Assembly (NCBI GenBank): GCA_019677205.1
Contig: JAAMXY010001516.1
Span: forward strand, 186,001-250,000
Length of the DNA stretch: 64,000 nucleotides
Direction of reading: 5' to 3'
Origin: Pinguiococcus pyrenoidosus
Lineage: Eukaryota > Sar > Pinguiophyceae > Pinguiochrysidales > Pinguiochrysidaceae
Shown here: positions 48,857 to 57,588 of the stretch, piece after piece
How positions within the stretch are numbered: the stretch's first letter is position 1
Layout of the letters: each line of letters starts with the position of its first letter
Program-made: the position numbers and the translations under genes
The notes under the pieces: model-generated
What the model was told of the DNA's origin: nothing
Seen by the model: only the letters and a program-made list of their open reading frames with translations
The model's database searches: none

Positions 48857-51166
48857 TCATGCGGGGTTCGAATCTCCTCGGCCATGGCACGCCGCCAAGA
48901 TGCCGGCGTCGCGACAACGACGGGCGCGGCACACCGCTTGAATTGGCGCAGGATGCGTTTCCGAAACGACGTGCAGCTCTCGGGCGCAGCCCTCTCTTGC
49001 AGCTGCATTTTTTCCCAGGTAATCTTGCCGGTAGTCTTGCCGATCGCCCCGACAGGCAAAGCAGAGAGAAGGTGCTCGTGGAAGGCCACAGGTGGTCGGT
49101 TTCCGACAGTAATAGTGAATCAGCATTTCTTTGATGGCACTGCAAACGTCCTGCACGTTCACACAGGCTGTGCTTGCATCCAAGTGCCCCTCTCTCAAGC
49201 CTTTCATCACCGCTCGCTGAACAACGCCGGAGACGTCTCCACCCGTCGCGCCCATCGGTGTTTTGGCGGCGACGTAGTCCGCAACGCTCTCCACGGTGGC
49301 CAACGTCCGTTCTCCGATCTTCGAGGGCAGCGCCAACGGTACGCCTTGCAGGAAGTGCAAGTAGATTTGTCGAAGAGCTGCACGGTTTGGGATCGCCACA
49401 TCGACGACGCGATCCACGCGCCCTGGCCTCAGGATCGCAGGGTCCAAGAGCTTCAGAGGAGCCGAAGTAGCGGCCATGACAACGACAGCGGGTCCCGCCG
49501 TAGACGCTGCAGAGCCAGGCTGGGGCGTCGCCGCGCATTCGTCGATCTCCATCAGAAGCAATGACAGCAGCCGCGACATCGCACCCCCATCTGCGGAGAC
49601 GTCCGAGCGCCTTCCCGCGATGGCGTCGACCTGATCGAGAAAGACGATGCAGGGCGCGATCGCACGAGCAGCTTCAAACGCTTCCGACACCCTCCGCTCG
49701 GAAGCTCCGACGGCCGCCTGCAGGATGTCCGGGCACGTGATAGGAAGGAAGCGCACGCCGAATCGATCCAGGGCCTCGGCGGCAACTGCCCGGACGAGAG
49801 CGGTCTTGCCCGTCCCAGATGGCCCACGCAGCATGACTCCACCGGACCGCATGACACCGAGTCTCCGCGAGAGATCCGGTCTGACGAAGGGCAGTAGAAC
49901 GGTGGACGCGACCTCCGCGACGACACTGCCATACCCGGGCAGTGGATTGTACGAGTTTCCCGACCCCGGAGGCCATGAGAGGGGAAGCGGTCCCGGGTTC
50001 CGCGCAAGCTTTTCCGCAGACACCACTGTTTGCGTTTTCAGGAGGCTCGGCGGTTGCATGTCGATGTGCCGATGAAAGTCCGCTTCCTCCCGCGCGGACG
50101 AGCGCATCACAACCTCGGTGCAAAGGAGTTGGAGATCCGCTCCGCTGTAGCCATGGCACCGCTCCGCGATTCTTCTCACGCACGCGTCCTGCATGCCCAA
50201 GGTCCGGCCAATCCGGAGCGTGCCCATGCATCTCAGGAGAATCTCGCACCGCGCCTCCACGTCAGGGAGGCCGCAGTATATCTTCTCAGCCAACACATCT
50301 TCAATCTCGTGCTGGGTGAGCGACGTGATGCCGAACACGAAAGTGGCTCCCGCCGCGTCCAAATCGCAGGTCAGCGACGGCGCAATGTCCCGAAGCGCGG
50401 AGCGGAGGGCTTGTGCCATGCTCCACCGGACGCTGGCTCCCCTCTTCAGCGTCGCTTCGTCTTCTCGGCGGCAGATGGCATCCAGGTCCTCGAGGACCAG
50501 GATACTGGGCTTTCTCATCACGCATTCCGTGACGACGTCCCGCAACAGCCTCTCGCTCTGGCCGTGGTCTCTCCGAAACAGAGTGGGCGCCTTGATCCTC
50601 ACCGTGCGCAACCCGACCGCGCTGCAGACTTCATCCACTAGGAGCGACTTGCCAGCGCCGGGTGGTCCGAACACCAGCGCGCTGTGCGAGGCCGGTGCCT
50701 CCTCCAGAAGCCGTTCCTTTGGCGAGAGGCGGTGCCATTTGAGCCAGCGAAACACGCTGCGCAGTGCGCGGTCCAAGGGCCCTCGAAGACCACCGATCCT
50801 CCTGCGGCAACGCCGCACGCGTGAGCGGACCCAATCATCCTCGCGCCGCCAAAGAAAGGCGGTCGGCGCTCTCTCCGCCTCGGCCTCCGCGACGCTCACG
50901 ATCACGGACGAGTCGCCAGCCACAATCTCCTCCTCGGCCTCCGCCAATTCTAGCGCAACCACCTTGTACTCGACGGCCGCCAGCAGCGAGAGCGTCTGTC
51001 CCACGGAAAGAGCAGAGGCGATGGCGGAGGCGGAGCCGAAGCGCTCGCAAAGCCACTTGCTCAGGAACGAGCCGTTCTCCAGAGCTCTCCTCAGTCTTCT
51101 GGCGCACGATGCGGCCTTCGAGGTCGGGGTAGTGGGCCGCAGGATGACCTGAAGCTGCTGTGGCAT
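48857..51166 (-). CDS. Type II (double-cassette) AAA ATPase with altered Walker B motifs
   Basis: Intronless, 769 aa from the ATG at 51166. Two AAA modules follow an N-terminal region of about 150 residues. Cassette 1 has Walker A VFGPPGAGKSLLV and, in the Walker B place, ILVLEDLDAI. Cassette 2 has Walker A LRGPSGTGKTALV, Walker B IVFLDQVDAI, and a second region of homology DPAILRPGRVDRVVDVAIPN with arginine-finger-like residues. Canonical Walker B is hhhhDE. Here cassette 1 has E-D and cassette 2 has D-Q, so hydrolysis may be weak in both. The arrangement suits the CDC48/AFG2/PEX1-PEX6 group, but I cannot choose among them. About 75 C-terminal residues do not look like AAA sequence and include the 29-bp repeat copy B, so the true end may differ. 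Confidence 0.82.
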   Translation of the reverse strand: MPQQLQVILRPTTPTSKAASCARRLRRALENGSFLSKWLCERFGSASAIASALSVGQTLSLLAAVEYKVVALELAEAEEEIVAGDSSVIVSVAEAEAERAPTAFLWRREDDWVRSRVRRCRRRIGGLRGPLDRALRSVFRWLKWHRLSPKERLLEEAPASHSALVFGPPGAGKSLLVDEVCSAVGLRTVRIKAPTLFRRDHGQSERLLRDVVTECVMRKPSILVLEDLDAICRREDEATLKRGASVRWSMAQALRSALRDIAPSLTCDLDAAGATFVFGITSLTQHEIEDVLAEKIYCGLPDVEARCEILLRCMGTLRIGRTLGMQDACVRRIAERCHGYSGADLQLLCTEVVMRSSAREEADFHRHIDMQPPSLLKTQTVVSAEKLARNPGPLPLSWPPGSGNSYNPLPGYGSVVAEVASTVLLPFVRPDLSRRLGVMRSGGVMLRGPSGTGKTALVRAVAAEALDRFGVRFLPITCPDILQAAVGASERRVSEAFEAARAIAPCIVFLDQVDAIAGRRSDVSADGGAMSRLLSLLLMEIDECAATPQPGSAASTAGPAVVVMAATSAPLKLLDPAILRPGRVDRVVDVAIPNRAALRQIYLHFLQGVPLALPSKIGERTLATVESVADYVAAKTPMGATGGDVSGVVQRAVMKGLREGHLDASTACVNVQDVCSAIKEMLIHYYCRKPTTCGLPRAPSLCFACRGDRQDYRQDYLGKNAAAREGCARELHVVSETHPAPIQAVCRARRCRDAGILAACHGRGDSNPA
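48921..48949. repeat. Direct repeat copy B (29 bp), inside the AAA ORF end
   Basis: Matches 48663-48691 with one C/T difference, in the same orientation, about 230 bases apart. Confidence 0.85.
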
Positions 51167-51454
51167 GTTCAACAAGGAATGGCGTCGCAAACCAAAAAAA
51201 CCATCTCCAGATTATATATTGCAATTGTAAATATGAAATATGAAAATTGAATACCGTAGTGCCAAGATCGATTTGGTGATTGACGGTTTCATTCAACAAG
51301 TTTTCCCGCCATTTTTTTGAATCCCAATGCGCCGCGCTCCTGGCCCCGAGGGATCCGCGGTATCCGCGGTATCCGCGGTGGCTGCAGAGCACTGTCCGTG
51401 CATCGAGACGAATGATTCTTCGTGGAGGGCAGAGAGGCCCAACGTGAAGGTCCA

Positions 51455-53179
51455 ATGGCGGCGGGGCTGACGACGCTGCAAGTGCTGCCACGGCAGGCGC
51501 TGCGGATCCCCTTCTGGGTCCTTGCGCTGTACCGGGTGTGCAACGCGTTGTTCATCGCGACCGTGTTCGTTCCGGACGAGTACTACCAGGGCACTGAGGT
51601 GGCATACGCGCTGGTGTTCGGACGCAAGGCGGGGGCACTCACGTGGGAGTGGCAGCCGGACCATCGACTTCGCGGGTTTCTGCATCCCGTTCTGCTCTCG
51701 AGCCTGATGTGGCCTTTGAGAGGCCTCGGCATGGACGCTCGTGGGGCGGTTCTCGTGGCGCCAAAGGTGGTGGCTGGCCTTCTCGCAGCTGGGACAGATT
51801 GGTGCACAGTGCAAGTGGCCAAGCAACTCCTCACGCCCTCGGAAGCGGGCTGGGCGGCGCTCATGCAGCTCAGCAACTGGTTCATCTTCTACTGCGGGCC
51901 GAGGTGCCTGAGCAACGGCCTCGAAGCATGCTTAGTCATGCTTGGCATCTGGCTGTGGCTACCAGCCTCGGCACGCAGCCAGGGCACACCACGCTCACAC
52001 AGCAGGCTTCGCGAACATCTTGCGGTCGCAGTGGCAAGCTGCGCATGCTGCGTTCGGCCTACCGCGGGCCTCATCTGGTTGTCAATCGCCGTCCTCCACC
52101 TCCAGTCCTGTACGAATCGGAGCACGAGACTGGAGTGCATACTTGGTTGGATGGCAATAGGAAGTGGGACGTTGGCAGCCAACGTGCTGCTCGACTCGTA
52201 CATGTACGGGACCTGGACGCTTTGCATGTGGAACTTCTTCCGCTTCAATGTCCTCGAGGGGCAGAGTGCAGCATTCGGGACGCATGCTCTGCATTGGTAT
52301 GCTACCCAGGGGCTCCCGACCGTGCTTCTTGGGCAAATCCTAACCTTGTGCCAAGCTGTCTGGCTGGTGCTTCCTGGGCGGAACGGCCGGAGCGGCACCT
52401 GTTTGCGGACTATTGCCTTCTCGCTTTGCCTGTTCGTCGTCGGACATTCCTGCGTGGCCCACAAGGAGTTCAGGTTCTTGCTCCCGATCGTCCCTCTCTG
52501 CAACATCCTCGCGGGCACGAGTGCCGAACGGACTCTTCACGCAGGCTTCTCCAAGTCGACCAGGACCCGAATCCGAAGACAATCGAGGCCGCCGCTTCTG
52601 CTATGGTCGAGCGTCCTGGTCCACGTTCCCGTCGCGATCTTCTTCTCACGGTATCATCAAGGGGGAACGTTGGCGATTCTGGATACGGTCGCGAAAGAGC
52701 TTGTTCGCGCGTCAGCCTCGGCATCGAGAATGGCCGGGGCCAACCCCGCAACCATCGACTTGCTGATGCCTTGCTTTTCGTCACCTGCCTACAGCTACAT
52801 GCACGTTCGAGACGTCGATCTGGTGATCCGCAATCTGGACTGCTCACCATTTCAGGCTGGACAGGTGACGGAGAGCGCTGCATTCGAACTGGATCCTGTT
52901 GCCTTTCTGCAGGCGCGGTTTCGCCGGCGCGATTCGCTTCCTGATGTTGTCATTCTTTTCCGGGAGCACCTGCATCTGCTGCAGGCGTCGAAAGCCTCTG
53001 CGTTGCAGCACTATGACGAGGCAGAATGCCAGCGCCATGCATACTTCAACACAGATGCTGACAGAGATGCTCCGTATCGCTTTGCGTGCTACTTGCGAAA
53101 GAAACTCAGTCCGCTGTTTTTGTATGGCTCTTTGGCGAAGGATGCTCTTTGGCGAAGGACGCTCTTTGGCGAAGGGTGA
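51455..53179 (+). CDS. PIGB: GPI mannosyltransferase 3 (PIG-B/GPI10)
   Basis: Intronless, 574 aa. This GT22 dolichol-phosphate-mannose transferase adds the third mannose to the GPI anchor in the ER lumen. Blocks typical of PIG-B are present: VFVPDEYYQGTEVAYALVFG, ALTWEWQPDHRLRGFLHPVL, a WFIFYCGPRCLSNGLEACLV segment, VRPTAGLIWLSIAVLHL, TLCMWNFFRFNVLEGQSAAF and HALHWYATQGLPTVLLG. The GT22 motif AHKEFRFLLPIVPLCNILAG ends the membrane part. Acidic DE in the first luminal loop is the expected catalytic position. The ATG at 51455 precedes MAAGLTTLQVLPR. The last about 17 codons and the stop lie inside a 17-bp minisatellite, so the extreme C-terminus is probably recent and variable. Confidence 0.93.
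   Translation: MAAGLTTLQVLPRQALRIPFWVLALYRVCNALFIATVFVPDEYYQGTEVAYALVFGRKAGALTWEWQPDHRLRGFLHPVLLSSLMWPLRGLGMDARGAVLVAPKVVAGLLAAGTDWCTVQVAKQLLTPSEAGWAALMQLSNWFIFYCGPRCLSNGLEACLVMLGIWLWLPASARSQGTPRSHSRLREHLAVAVASCACCVRPTAGLIWLSIAVLHLQSCTNRSTRLECILGWMAIGSGTLAANVLLDSYMYGTWTLCMWNFFRFNVLEGQSAAFGTHALHWYATQGLPTVLLGQILTLCQAVWLVLPGRNGRSGTCLRTIAFSLCLFVVGHSCVAHKEFRFLLPIVPLCNILAGTSAERTLHAGFSKSTRTRIRRQSRPPLLLWSSVLVHVPVAIFFSRYHQGGTLAILDTVAKELVRASASASRMAGANPATIDLLMPCFSSPAYSYMHVRDVDLVIRNLDCSPFQAGQVTESAAFELDPVAFLQARFRRRDSLPDVVILFREHLHLLQASKASALQHYDEAECQRHAYFNTDADRDAPYRFACYLRKKLSPLFLYGSLAKDALWRRTLFGEG
53127..53177. repeat. 17-bp minisatellite at the PIGB stop codon
   Basis: GCTCTTTGGCGAAGGAT-type units begin at 53127, 53144 and 53161. 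Because 17 is not a multiple of three, each unit is read in a different frame, and the stop codon falls just after the third unit. Confidence 0.88.
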
Positions 53180-53201
53180 TCTTTCCTAGATCTACTTCTC
53201 G

Positions 53202-54137
53202 CTAGGTCTGTACTTTGCTCGGATTGCCGAAGACCTGGAGCGACCCATCGTAAGCCGTGCTGGCGAAGAGCGCGCTCTTGGGGCTGGCGCGCACGCACAT
53301 CACGCAGCCTGCGTGGCTGTTGTCCCAGCAATGGATGACTTGCGCCGTGAGGAAATCGTAGACATAGATCTTCCCATCCTCAGATCCCATGACCACCTGG
53401 GCGTCATCGTGACTCAAGTCGCCCCTCATGTGATAGTTATGATGCACATGGCCATAGTAGGCGTTCAGCTGCTTGCCTGAACTCTTGTCCAGCAGCCTCA
53501 CCGAGTCATCCAGCGTCATCGCCAGGATGCACTCCATATCCTTCGTCACCGCCATGCCGGTTACAGCCTCTCCAACACTATCCGCGTAGCATTCCCCTCT
53601 CCTCAGGTCGTACGTGCGCACGGTACCGTCCATTCCGGCGACGAGGACGTCGAAACTGCTCACGAAAACGCTCATCACAGCGTCTCTAGCCTCGTCAAGA
53701 ATCTGCACGGGGACGCGACCCTGCGCGCGAAGGTCGAAGATGCGGACGCTGCGGTCGTCACTGCCGCTGAAGAGCAACGTCCCATCCTCGTTGAAGGCCA
53801 CCGCGTTCACTTTCTCGTTGTGCCCTTTGAAGCGCCGCAGAACGGAGCCATGGACGTCCCAGTAGAACGCCAGCTTGTCACCGCCGCAGGTGGCGAATTT
53901 GGCGTTGCCTTGCGCAATGCAGATGTCGGACAGCCCGTGGCCGTGGGCGCCCTCGTAGCTCTTGATGAGGAGCGGACTGGACGGGCGGATGGGATCTCGC
54001 CGCAGCGGGTTGAACAGCCGCGCACAGCGGTCCGCGCCGCCGGAAATCACGTAGCCGCCATCCGTGCTGAAGGCACAGACGGTCTCCGGAAGCCCCTGAG
54101 GATGCTCATAACGCAGCAGCGGCGAGAGGGACTCCAT
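53202..54137 (-). CDS. WDR83: WD40-repeat protein WDR83/MORG1
   Basis: Intronless, 311 aa from the ATG at 54137. Seven WD-type blades can be traced: YVISGGADRCARLFNP, FATCGGDKLAFYWDVHG, LLFSGSDDRSVRIFDLRAQG, VLVAGMDGTVRTYDLRRGE, ILAMTLDDSVRLLDKSSGKQ, QVVMGSEDGKIYVYDFLTAQ and FASTAYDGSLQVFG. The end blocks, with YYGHVHHNYHMRGDLSHDDA between blades 5 and 6, match WDR83 (human MORG1), where the equivalent reads GHxNxEYKLD. WDR83 is a spliceosome C-complex component and a MAPK-scaffold partner in animals. Length agrees (human 315 aa). It is convergent with PIGB, 22 bases from its stop. Confidence 0.87.
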   Translation of the reverse strand: MESLSPLLRYEHPQGLPETVCAFSTDGGYVISGGADRCARLFNPLRRDPIRPSSPLLIKSYEGAHGHGLSDICIAQGNAKFATCGGDKLAFYWDVHGSVLRRFKGHNEKVNAVAFNEDGTLLFSGSDDRSVRIFDLRAQGRVPVQILDEARDAVMSVFVSSFDVLVAGMDGTVRTYDLRRGECYADSVGEAVTGMAVTKDMECILAMTLDDSVRLLDKSSGKQLNAYYGHVHHNYHMRGDLSHDDAQVVMGSEDGKIYVYDFLTAQVIHCWDNSHAGCVMCVRASPKSALFASTAYDGSLQVFGNPSKVQT

Positions 54138-54474
54138 TCTCGGGCGCTTTGCGGCCTCCGCTCCCAAGTCCGGCTAGCTCGTAAAACTCGTTATGTGCTT
54201 GTAGCACCCCTTCACAAGACAAGAACGAGAATAGCACACTTTCATTGGTTCATCTGTTCAGAAATTCTCCAATCAGGAATAATCATTACATTTCAATACC
54301 AAATTGTCTCTTGATCGACCGAATGTCGCATCCTTGAAGGCTTTTCAAGAATAGTTTAAAATAGGGTGACGTAGCCAAAGCCGTCTTTTCCACGCGTCTT
54401 GGAACGCCACATTTCCGCGAGTGGCTGCACCCCTTTTCCGCGCACTGGGCGTTCGGGGCTGTCCTCTTGCTGCA
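54138..54474. other. Divergent spacer (WDR83 / DUF4336)
   Basis: About 340 bases, AT-rich around 54270-54310. No gene is seen; it presumably holds both promoters. Confidence 0.45.
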
Positions 54475-55926
54475 ATGAGGGCATTGCTGCTGCTGTCGAT
54501 TCTGGCTGCCCAGGCCTGGTCGCTCCAGCGCTGCAGCCGCAGTCAATGCCGAATGGCCATGCCTCCGGAGGAAAGCCGCAGATCCGTGCTCAGTGGCGCT
54601 CTGCTGGGCACGGCTGCCATGCTGGCGCCAATGTCGGTACAAGCTGCTGTGAAGGAGGAGCTGAAGGGCTATGCGGCTCCTCCCTACGATCCCGAGCTGC
54701 GGCTCCTGGGACCCGACCGCACGGCGTTCAGCTTGCTTCCGCTGGCCCCGGGCTATCGGCGAAAGACGCTGGAGAACGAGGTCGTGCCCAGTCAGATCTG
54801 GACGCATGACCAGCTGCTGGGAGTGGTCAATGTCAACGTGCCGGTGAGGCAGATCGTCGTGCGACTGCCGCCGAGCAAGACGCGGAAGGAAGGCGGCCTG
54901 CTCGTCTACAACCCCGTGGGCCCGACGCCCGAGCTGCTCAAGATGATGAGGCGCCTGGAGAGCAAGTACGGCAAGGTGCAGCACATCGTGCTGGCCTCGT
55001 CCGCGCTGGAGCACAAGACGACCGCGGCCCTGTTCTCGCAGAGATTTGGGGGCGCCGACGTGTGGTACGAACCGGGCCAGTGGTCGTTCCCGATCCCTCT
55101 ACCGCTGACGCTCGAAGGCTTCTCGGGTCCAGCCGCTCGGGGGCAGCTCAAGCCAATGCCGCTGCCGAAGGAAGCTCCGTGGTCGGACGTTCTGGACCAG
55201 AGGACGCTGGCGCCGCTGATTTTCAAGTCGGTCGGGACGTACAGTGAGACGGCCATGTTCCACCGCCCGTCCAAGACGTTGATCCTCACGGATGCAGTAG
55301 TCGAGGTACCTGTTGATCCGCCGGCCATCATCCAGGAGGACCCGCGCGCCCTGCTCTTCCATGCGCGTGATACGCCCTCCGAGATCGTGACGGACAGCGC
55401 GGAGACGCGACGAAAGGGCTGGCGACGCATGGCTCAGTTTGGTCTCGTCTTCTTCCCGTCCCGGATCGACGTGAAGGACGCCATCACGGCCGTCAAGGAC
55501 GTGCAGAGCATGGATCCCCGGATGAGAGCGTTGGGGCAAAGAGCCGTTCCAGGAGGGGTGTATCCCTGGTCGTGGGACGCGGACGAGGAGAAGGCCTTCC
55601 TCGCGGACTACGTGGGGGGTCCGTTCGTGCCGCCCATTCTGCAGAAGCTCATCTACGATAGGGAGCCGGAACGGGTCTACGCGTGGGCGTCGGACATTGC
55701 CAAGTGGGACTTTGTGCGGATCGTGCCGTGCCATCTGAAGAACGTGATCGCCGCGGGCCCAAAGGAGTTCCTCGCGGCCTTCGAATTCTTGAAGCCGGGC
55801 GCGTCCTCGACAGCAAGGGTGCCGCAGCCCGGGAGCGATGATCTGCGGTTGCTGTCCGACGCTTCTCGGATTCTCACCATGTTCGGCGTGACGGCAGCTT
55901 CGCAAGTGGATTCCGGGTCGCAGTAG
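54475..55926 (+). CDS. DUF4336 protein with tripartite plastid/thylakoid-lumen presequence
   Basis: Intronless, 483 aa. The N-terminus has three parts: a signal peptide (MRALLLLSILAAQAWS), a short basic transit segment (LQRCSRSQCRMAMPPEES), and a twin-arginine signal (RRSVLSGALLGTAAMLAPMS) ending in an A-x-A-like site. Together they predict import through a multi-membrane plastid envelope and then Tat export into the thylakoid lumen. The mature part matches DUF4336, an uncharacterised family of cyanobacteria and algae with a metallo-beta-lactamase-like outline: WTHDQLLGVVNVNVPVRQIV, LLVYNPVGPTPELLKMM, VLASSALEHKTTAALFSQRF, LIFKSVGTYSETAMFHRPSK and VRIVPCHLKNVIAAGPKEFL. Function is unknown; the plastid location is well supported by the sequence. 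Confidence 0.87.
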   Translation: MRALLLLSILAAQAWSLQRCSRSQCRMAMPPEESRRSVLSGALLGTAAMLAPMSVQAAVKEELKGYAAPPYDPELRLLGPDRTAFSLLPLAPGYRRKTLENEVVPSQIWTHDQLLGVVNVNVPVRQIVVRLPPSKTRKEGGLLVYNPVGPTPELLKMMRRLESKYGKVQHIVLASSALEHKTTAALFSQRFGGADVWYEPGQWSFPIPLPLTLEGFSGPAARGQLKPMPLPKEAPWSDVLDQRTLAPLIFKSVGTYSETAMFHRPSKTLILTDAVVEVPVDPPAIIQEDPRALLFHARDTPSEIVTDSAETRRKGWRRMAQFGLVFFPSRIDVKDAITAVKDVQSMDPRMRALGQRAVPGGVYPWSWDADEEKAFLADYVGGPFVPPILQKLIYDREPERVYAWASDIAKWDFVRIVPCHLKNVIAAGPKEFLAAFEFLKPGASSTARVPQPGSDDLRLLSDASRILTMFGVTAASQVDSGSQ

Positions 55927-56262
55927 GAAGGGCCAACGACGTACAAACAAATGGTGATTGCTCGCAGAAGCGTTCTCGACTATTCTGCACTGAGCTACTC
56001 AAGCTGTGACGCAGATTCCCTTGAAAACATCAAGCATAAACCACGTATCTGAGTCACGGCTGGCACTGGGCGGCAAGGGCAACAAGGGACACCACTTTGG
56101 ACACCACGCAAGGCTGCTGGGTCTTCACAGCGCAGCCTCACACGAGCGGACGCATGCTTTCTTGGTCGCGAAGTCTCCAACGTCTCGGACGCTTCGCTTT
56201 GAGCAGTTTGAATTCGCGTTCGCATTCACATGGGCTGGACTTCTCTTGCCTGAACGTCCGAT
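55927..56262. other. Convergent spacer (DUF4336 / HAD-like)
   Basis: About 335 bases with no supported gene, repeat or RNA. Confidence 0.4.
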
Positions 56263-57588
56263 CTAGATGTCCACGTCAACGTCGACATCCGTCGCGACCG
56301 CCAGAAAGGAAGGCAAGGACGATGTGATCATCTCCAGCTGCCGTCGGATCACATCGGGTGTGCCGCGCTTCGCGAGGTGCATGGTCTTGGCTAGGGTGTT
56401 GAATTGGCGCGCCACCAAGTGGCAGGCCTCGTGCTCGTGGTCCGAGTCTCCCACCGAGACGATCTGGGAGGCGATGGCGATGCTCTCGTCGCAGCGCAAT
56501 GCTTCCGCGTCTGCGAAGAGGTTGGCCTCGAGCTCCTCGCACATCGCCGAGGAGGTCGATCCTGAGGACTCCAGCCTCGGTGACGAGGTTTGCGCGGCGT
56601 CCTCGTTCTTGAAATGTAAAGTCGTGTCAAGTTTCTCGCAGATCGCGTCGTCGGCCTTGGCGTCCTTCTCCTCCGGGTGCTTGTCCTCCTCCTTGGTCTC
56701 GCTCATGGCGCTCGCGGTGCTGGCATGGCTTGACGCGCTTCCGCTGCTCTCGACGCTCGGCGACCGTTGGCGCTGTATTCTCAGCGACTTGCGCTGGACC
56801 TCGCTCTGGTAGTTGCGGCGCTCGTCCAGCAGCCGGTGCATCTCCCAGGCGAACGTGCCGGCCTTCCAGGCGGTGGGCTGGCGCGGGTGCAGCTCCTCGA
56901 AGCAGTGCCGCGCGGAGACCACATGTGGTGGGGGGACGGCGCCGGGCGCCGCGGCCTTGCCGTTGCCGTGCGTGTCGGGGCAGACCAGGTGCAGCAGCGA
57001 GGGGAAGAAGATGTTGCAGGTCTCCTCCACCCATCCGCGGTCCGCGTTGGTGACGATGCTCACGTGGCACTCGTTGCGATTGAGCTCCTCGAGCAGGGCC
57101 AGGCAGGCGTTGGCCACGGGCAGGAGGTCCATGCGCACGCTGCTGATGTGTCGCACGCGCTGCTCAGGAGCCGCCAGCCAGGACGTTGGCAGGACTGCGA
57201 GGAGGAAGGAGAGGAAAGCGAAACGTCAGCGGCGGCAGCGGGATCGGGTCAAGGCGCTCCGAGGGCATCGGGACGTACTTGTATCGTCCCAGTCCAGGAA
57301 GACCACGGGGCTGGGCTTGAGGAAGCGGCGGAAGAGCAGCTTCCGGGCCTGGGCCCTCTTGGCGATCCTCGCCGAGTTGGGCGTCAGTGCGGCGATGGCC
57401 GCGGCCACCTGCCTCTCGGTCCGGACGCCTTGCGCCTGGCGGAAGGTGGGGCTGTTGAGGATGCGGGTGCGATCTTGCTGGGCCCGCGCCTCCTCGTCGG
57501 CAGGGGACAGCGTGTTGACGGGCTTGGGACGGCCGATGCTGACGCCCGCGGGGCGGGCGGTGAGCTTGCTGGACATGGTGCTGGACAT
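56263..57588 (-). CDS. HAD-superfamily-like protein
   Basis: Exons 57588-57279 and 57194-56263 (413 aa, phase 1). The splice joins PVVFLDWDDT to ILPTSWLAAP, giving haloacid-dehalogenase motif I, DWDDT. Motif II is CHVSIVTNADRGWVEETC. The conserved lysine (motif III) and acidic pair (motif IV) are less clear; HPRQPTAWKAGTFAWEMHRL may supply the lysine. The middle is serine- and acid-rich, and the end is helical, with VARQFNTLAKTMHLAKRGT and a short DVDVDVDI tail. A phosphatase of the protist DWDDTLLPTS type is likely, and the substrate is unknown. An in-frame ATG at 57711 would add 41 residues. Its AGC-rich N-terminal exon holds no targeting signal. Confidence 0.72.

Noticed and set aside
48856-48878. 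tRNA-like GGGTTCGAATCTCC (T-arm / B-box-like) sequence
   Set aside because: The five-base T-stem has a mismatch, no acceptor-stem partner occurs about 60 bases upstream, and no A-box is visible. The AAA ORF reads through it as GRGDSNPA, a phrase often seen when a tRNA is translated, but the rest of a tRNA is absent.
51643-52944. 433-codon plus-strand ORF in another frame of PIGB
   Set aside because: Alternative frame of a gene with clear PIG-B blocks; no likeness of its own.
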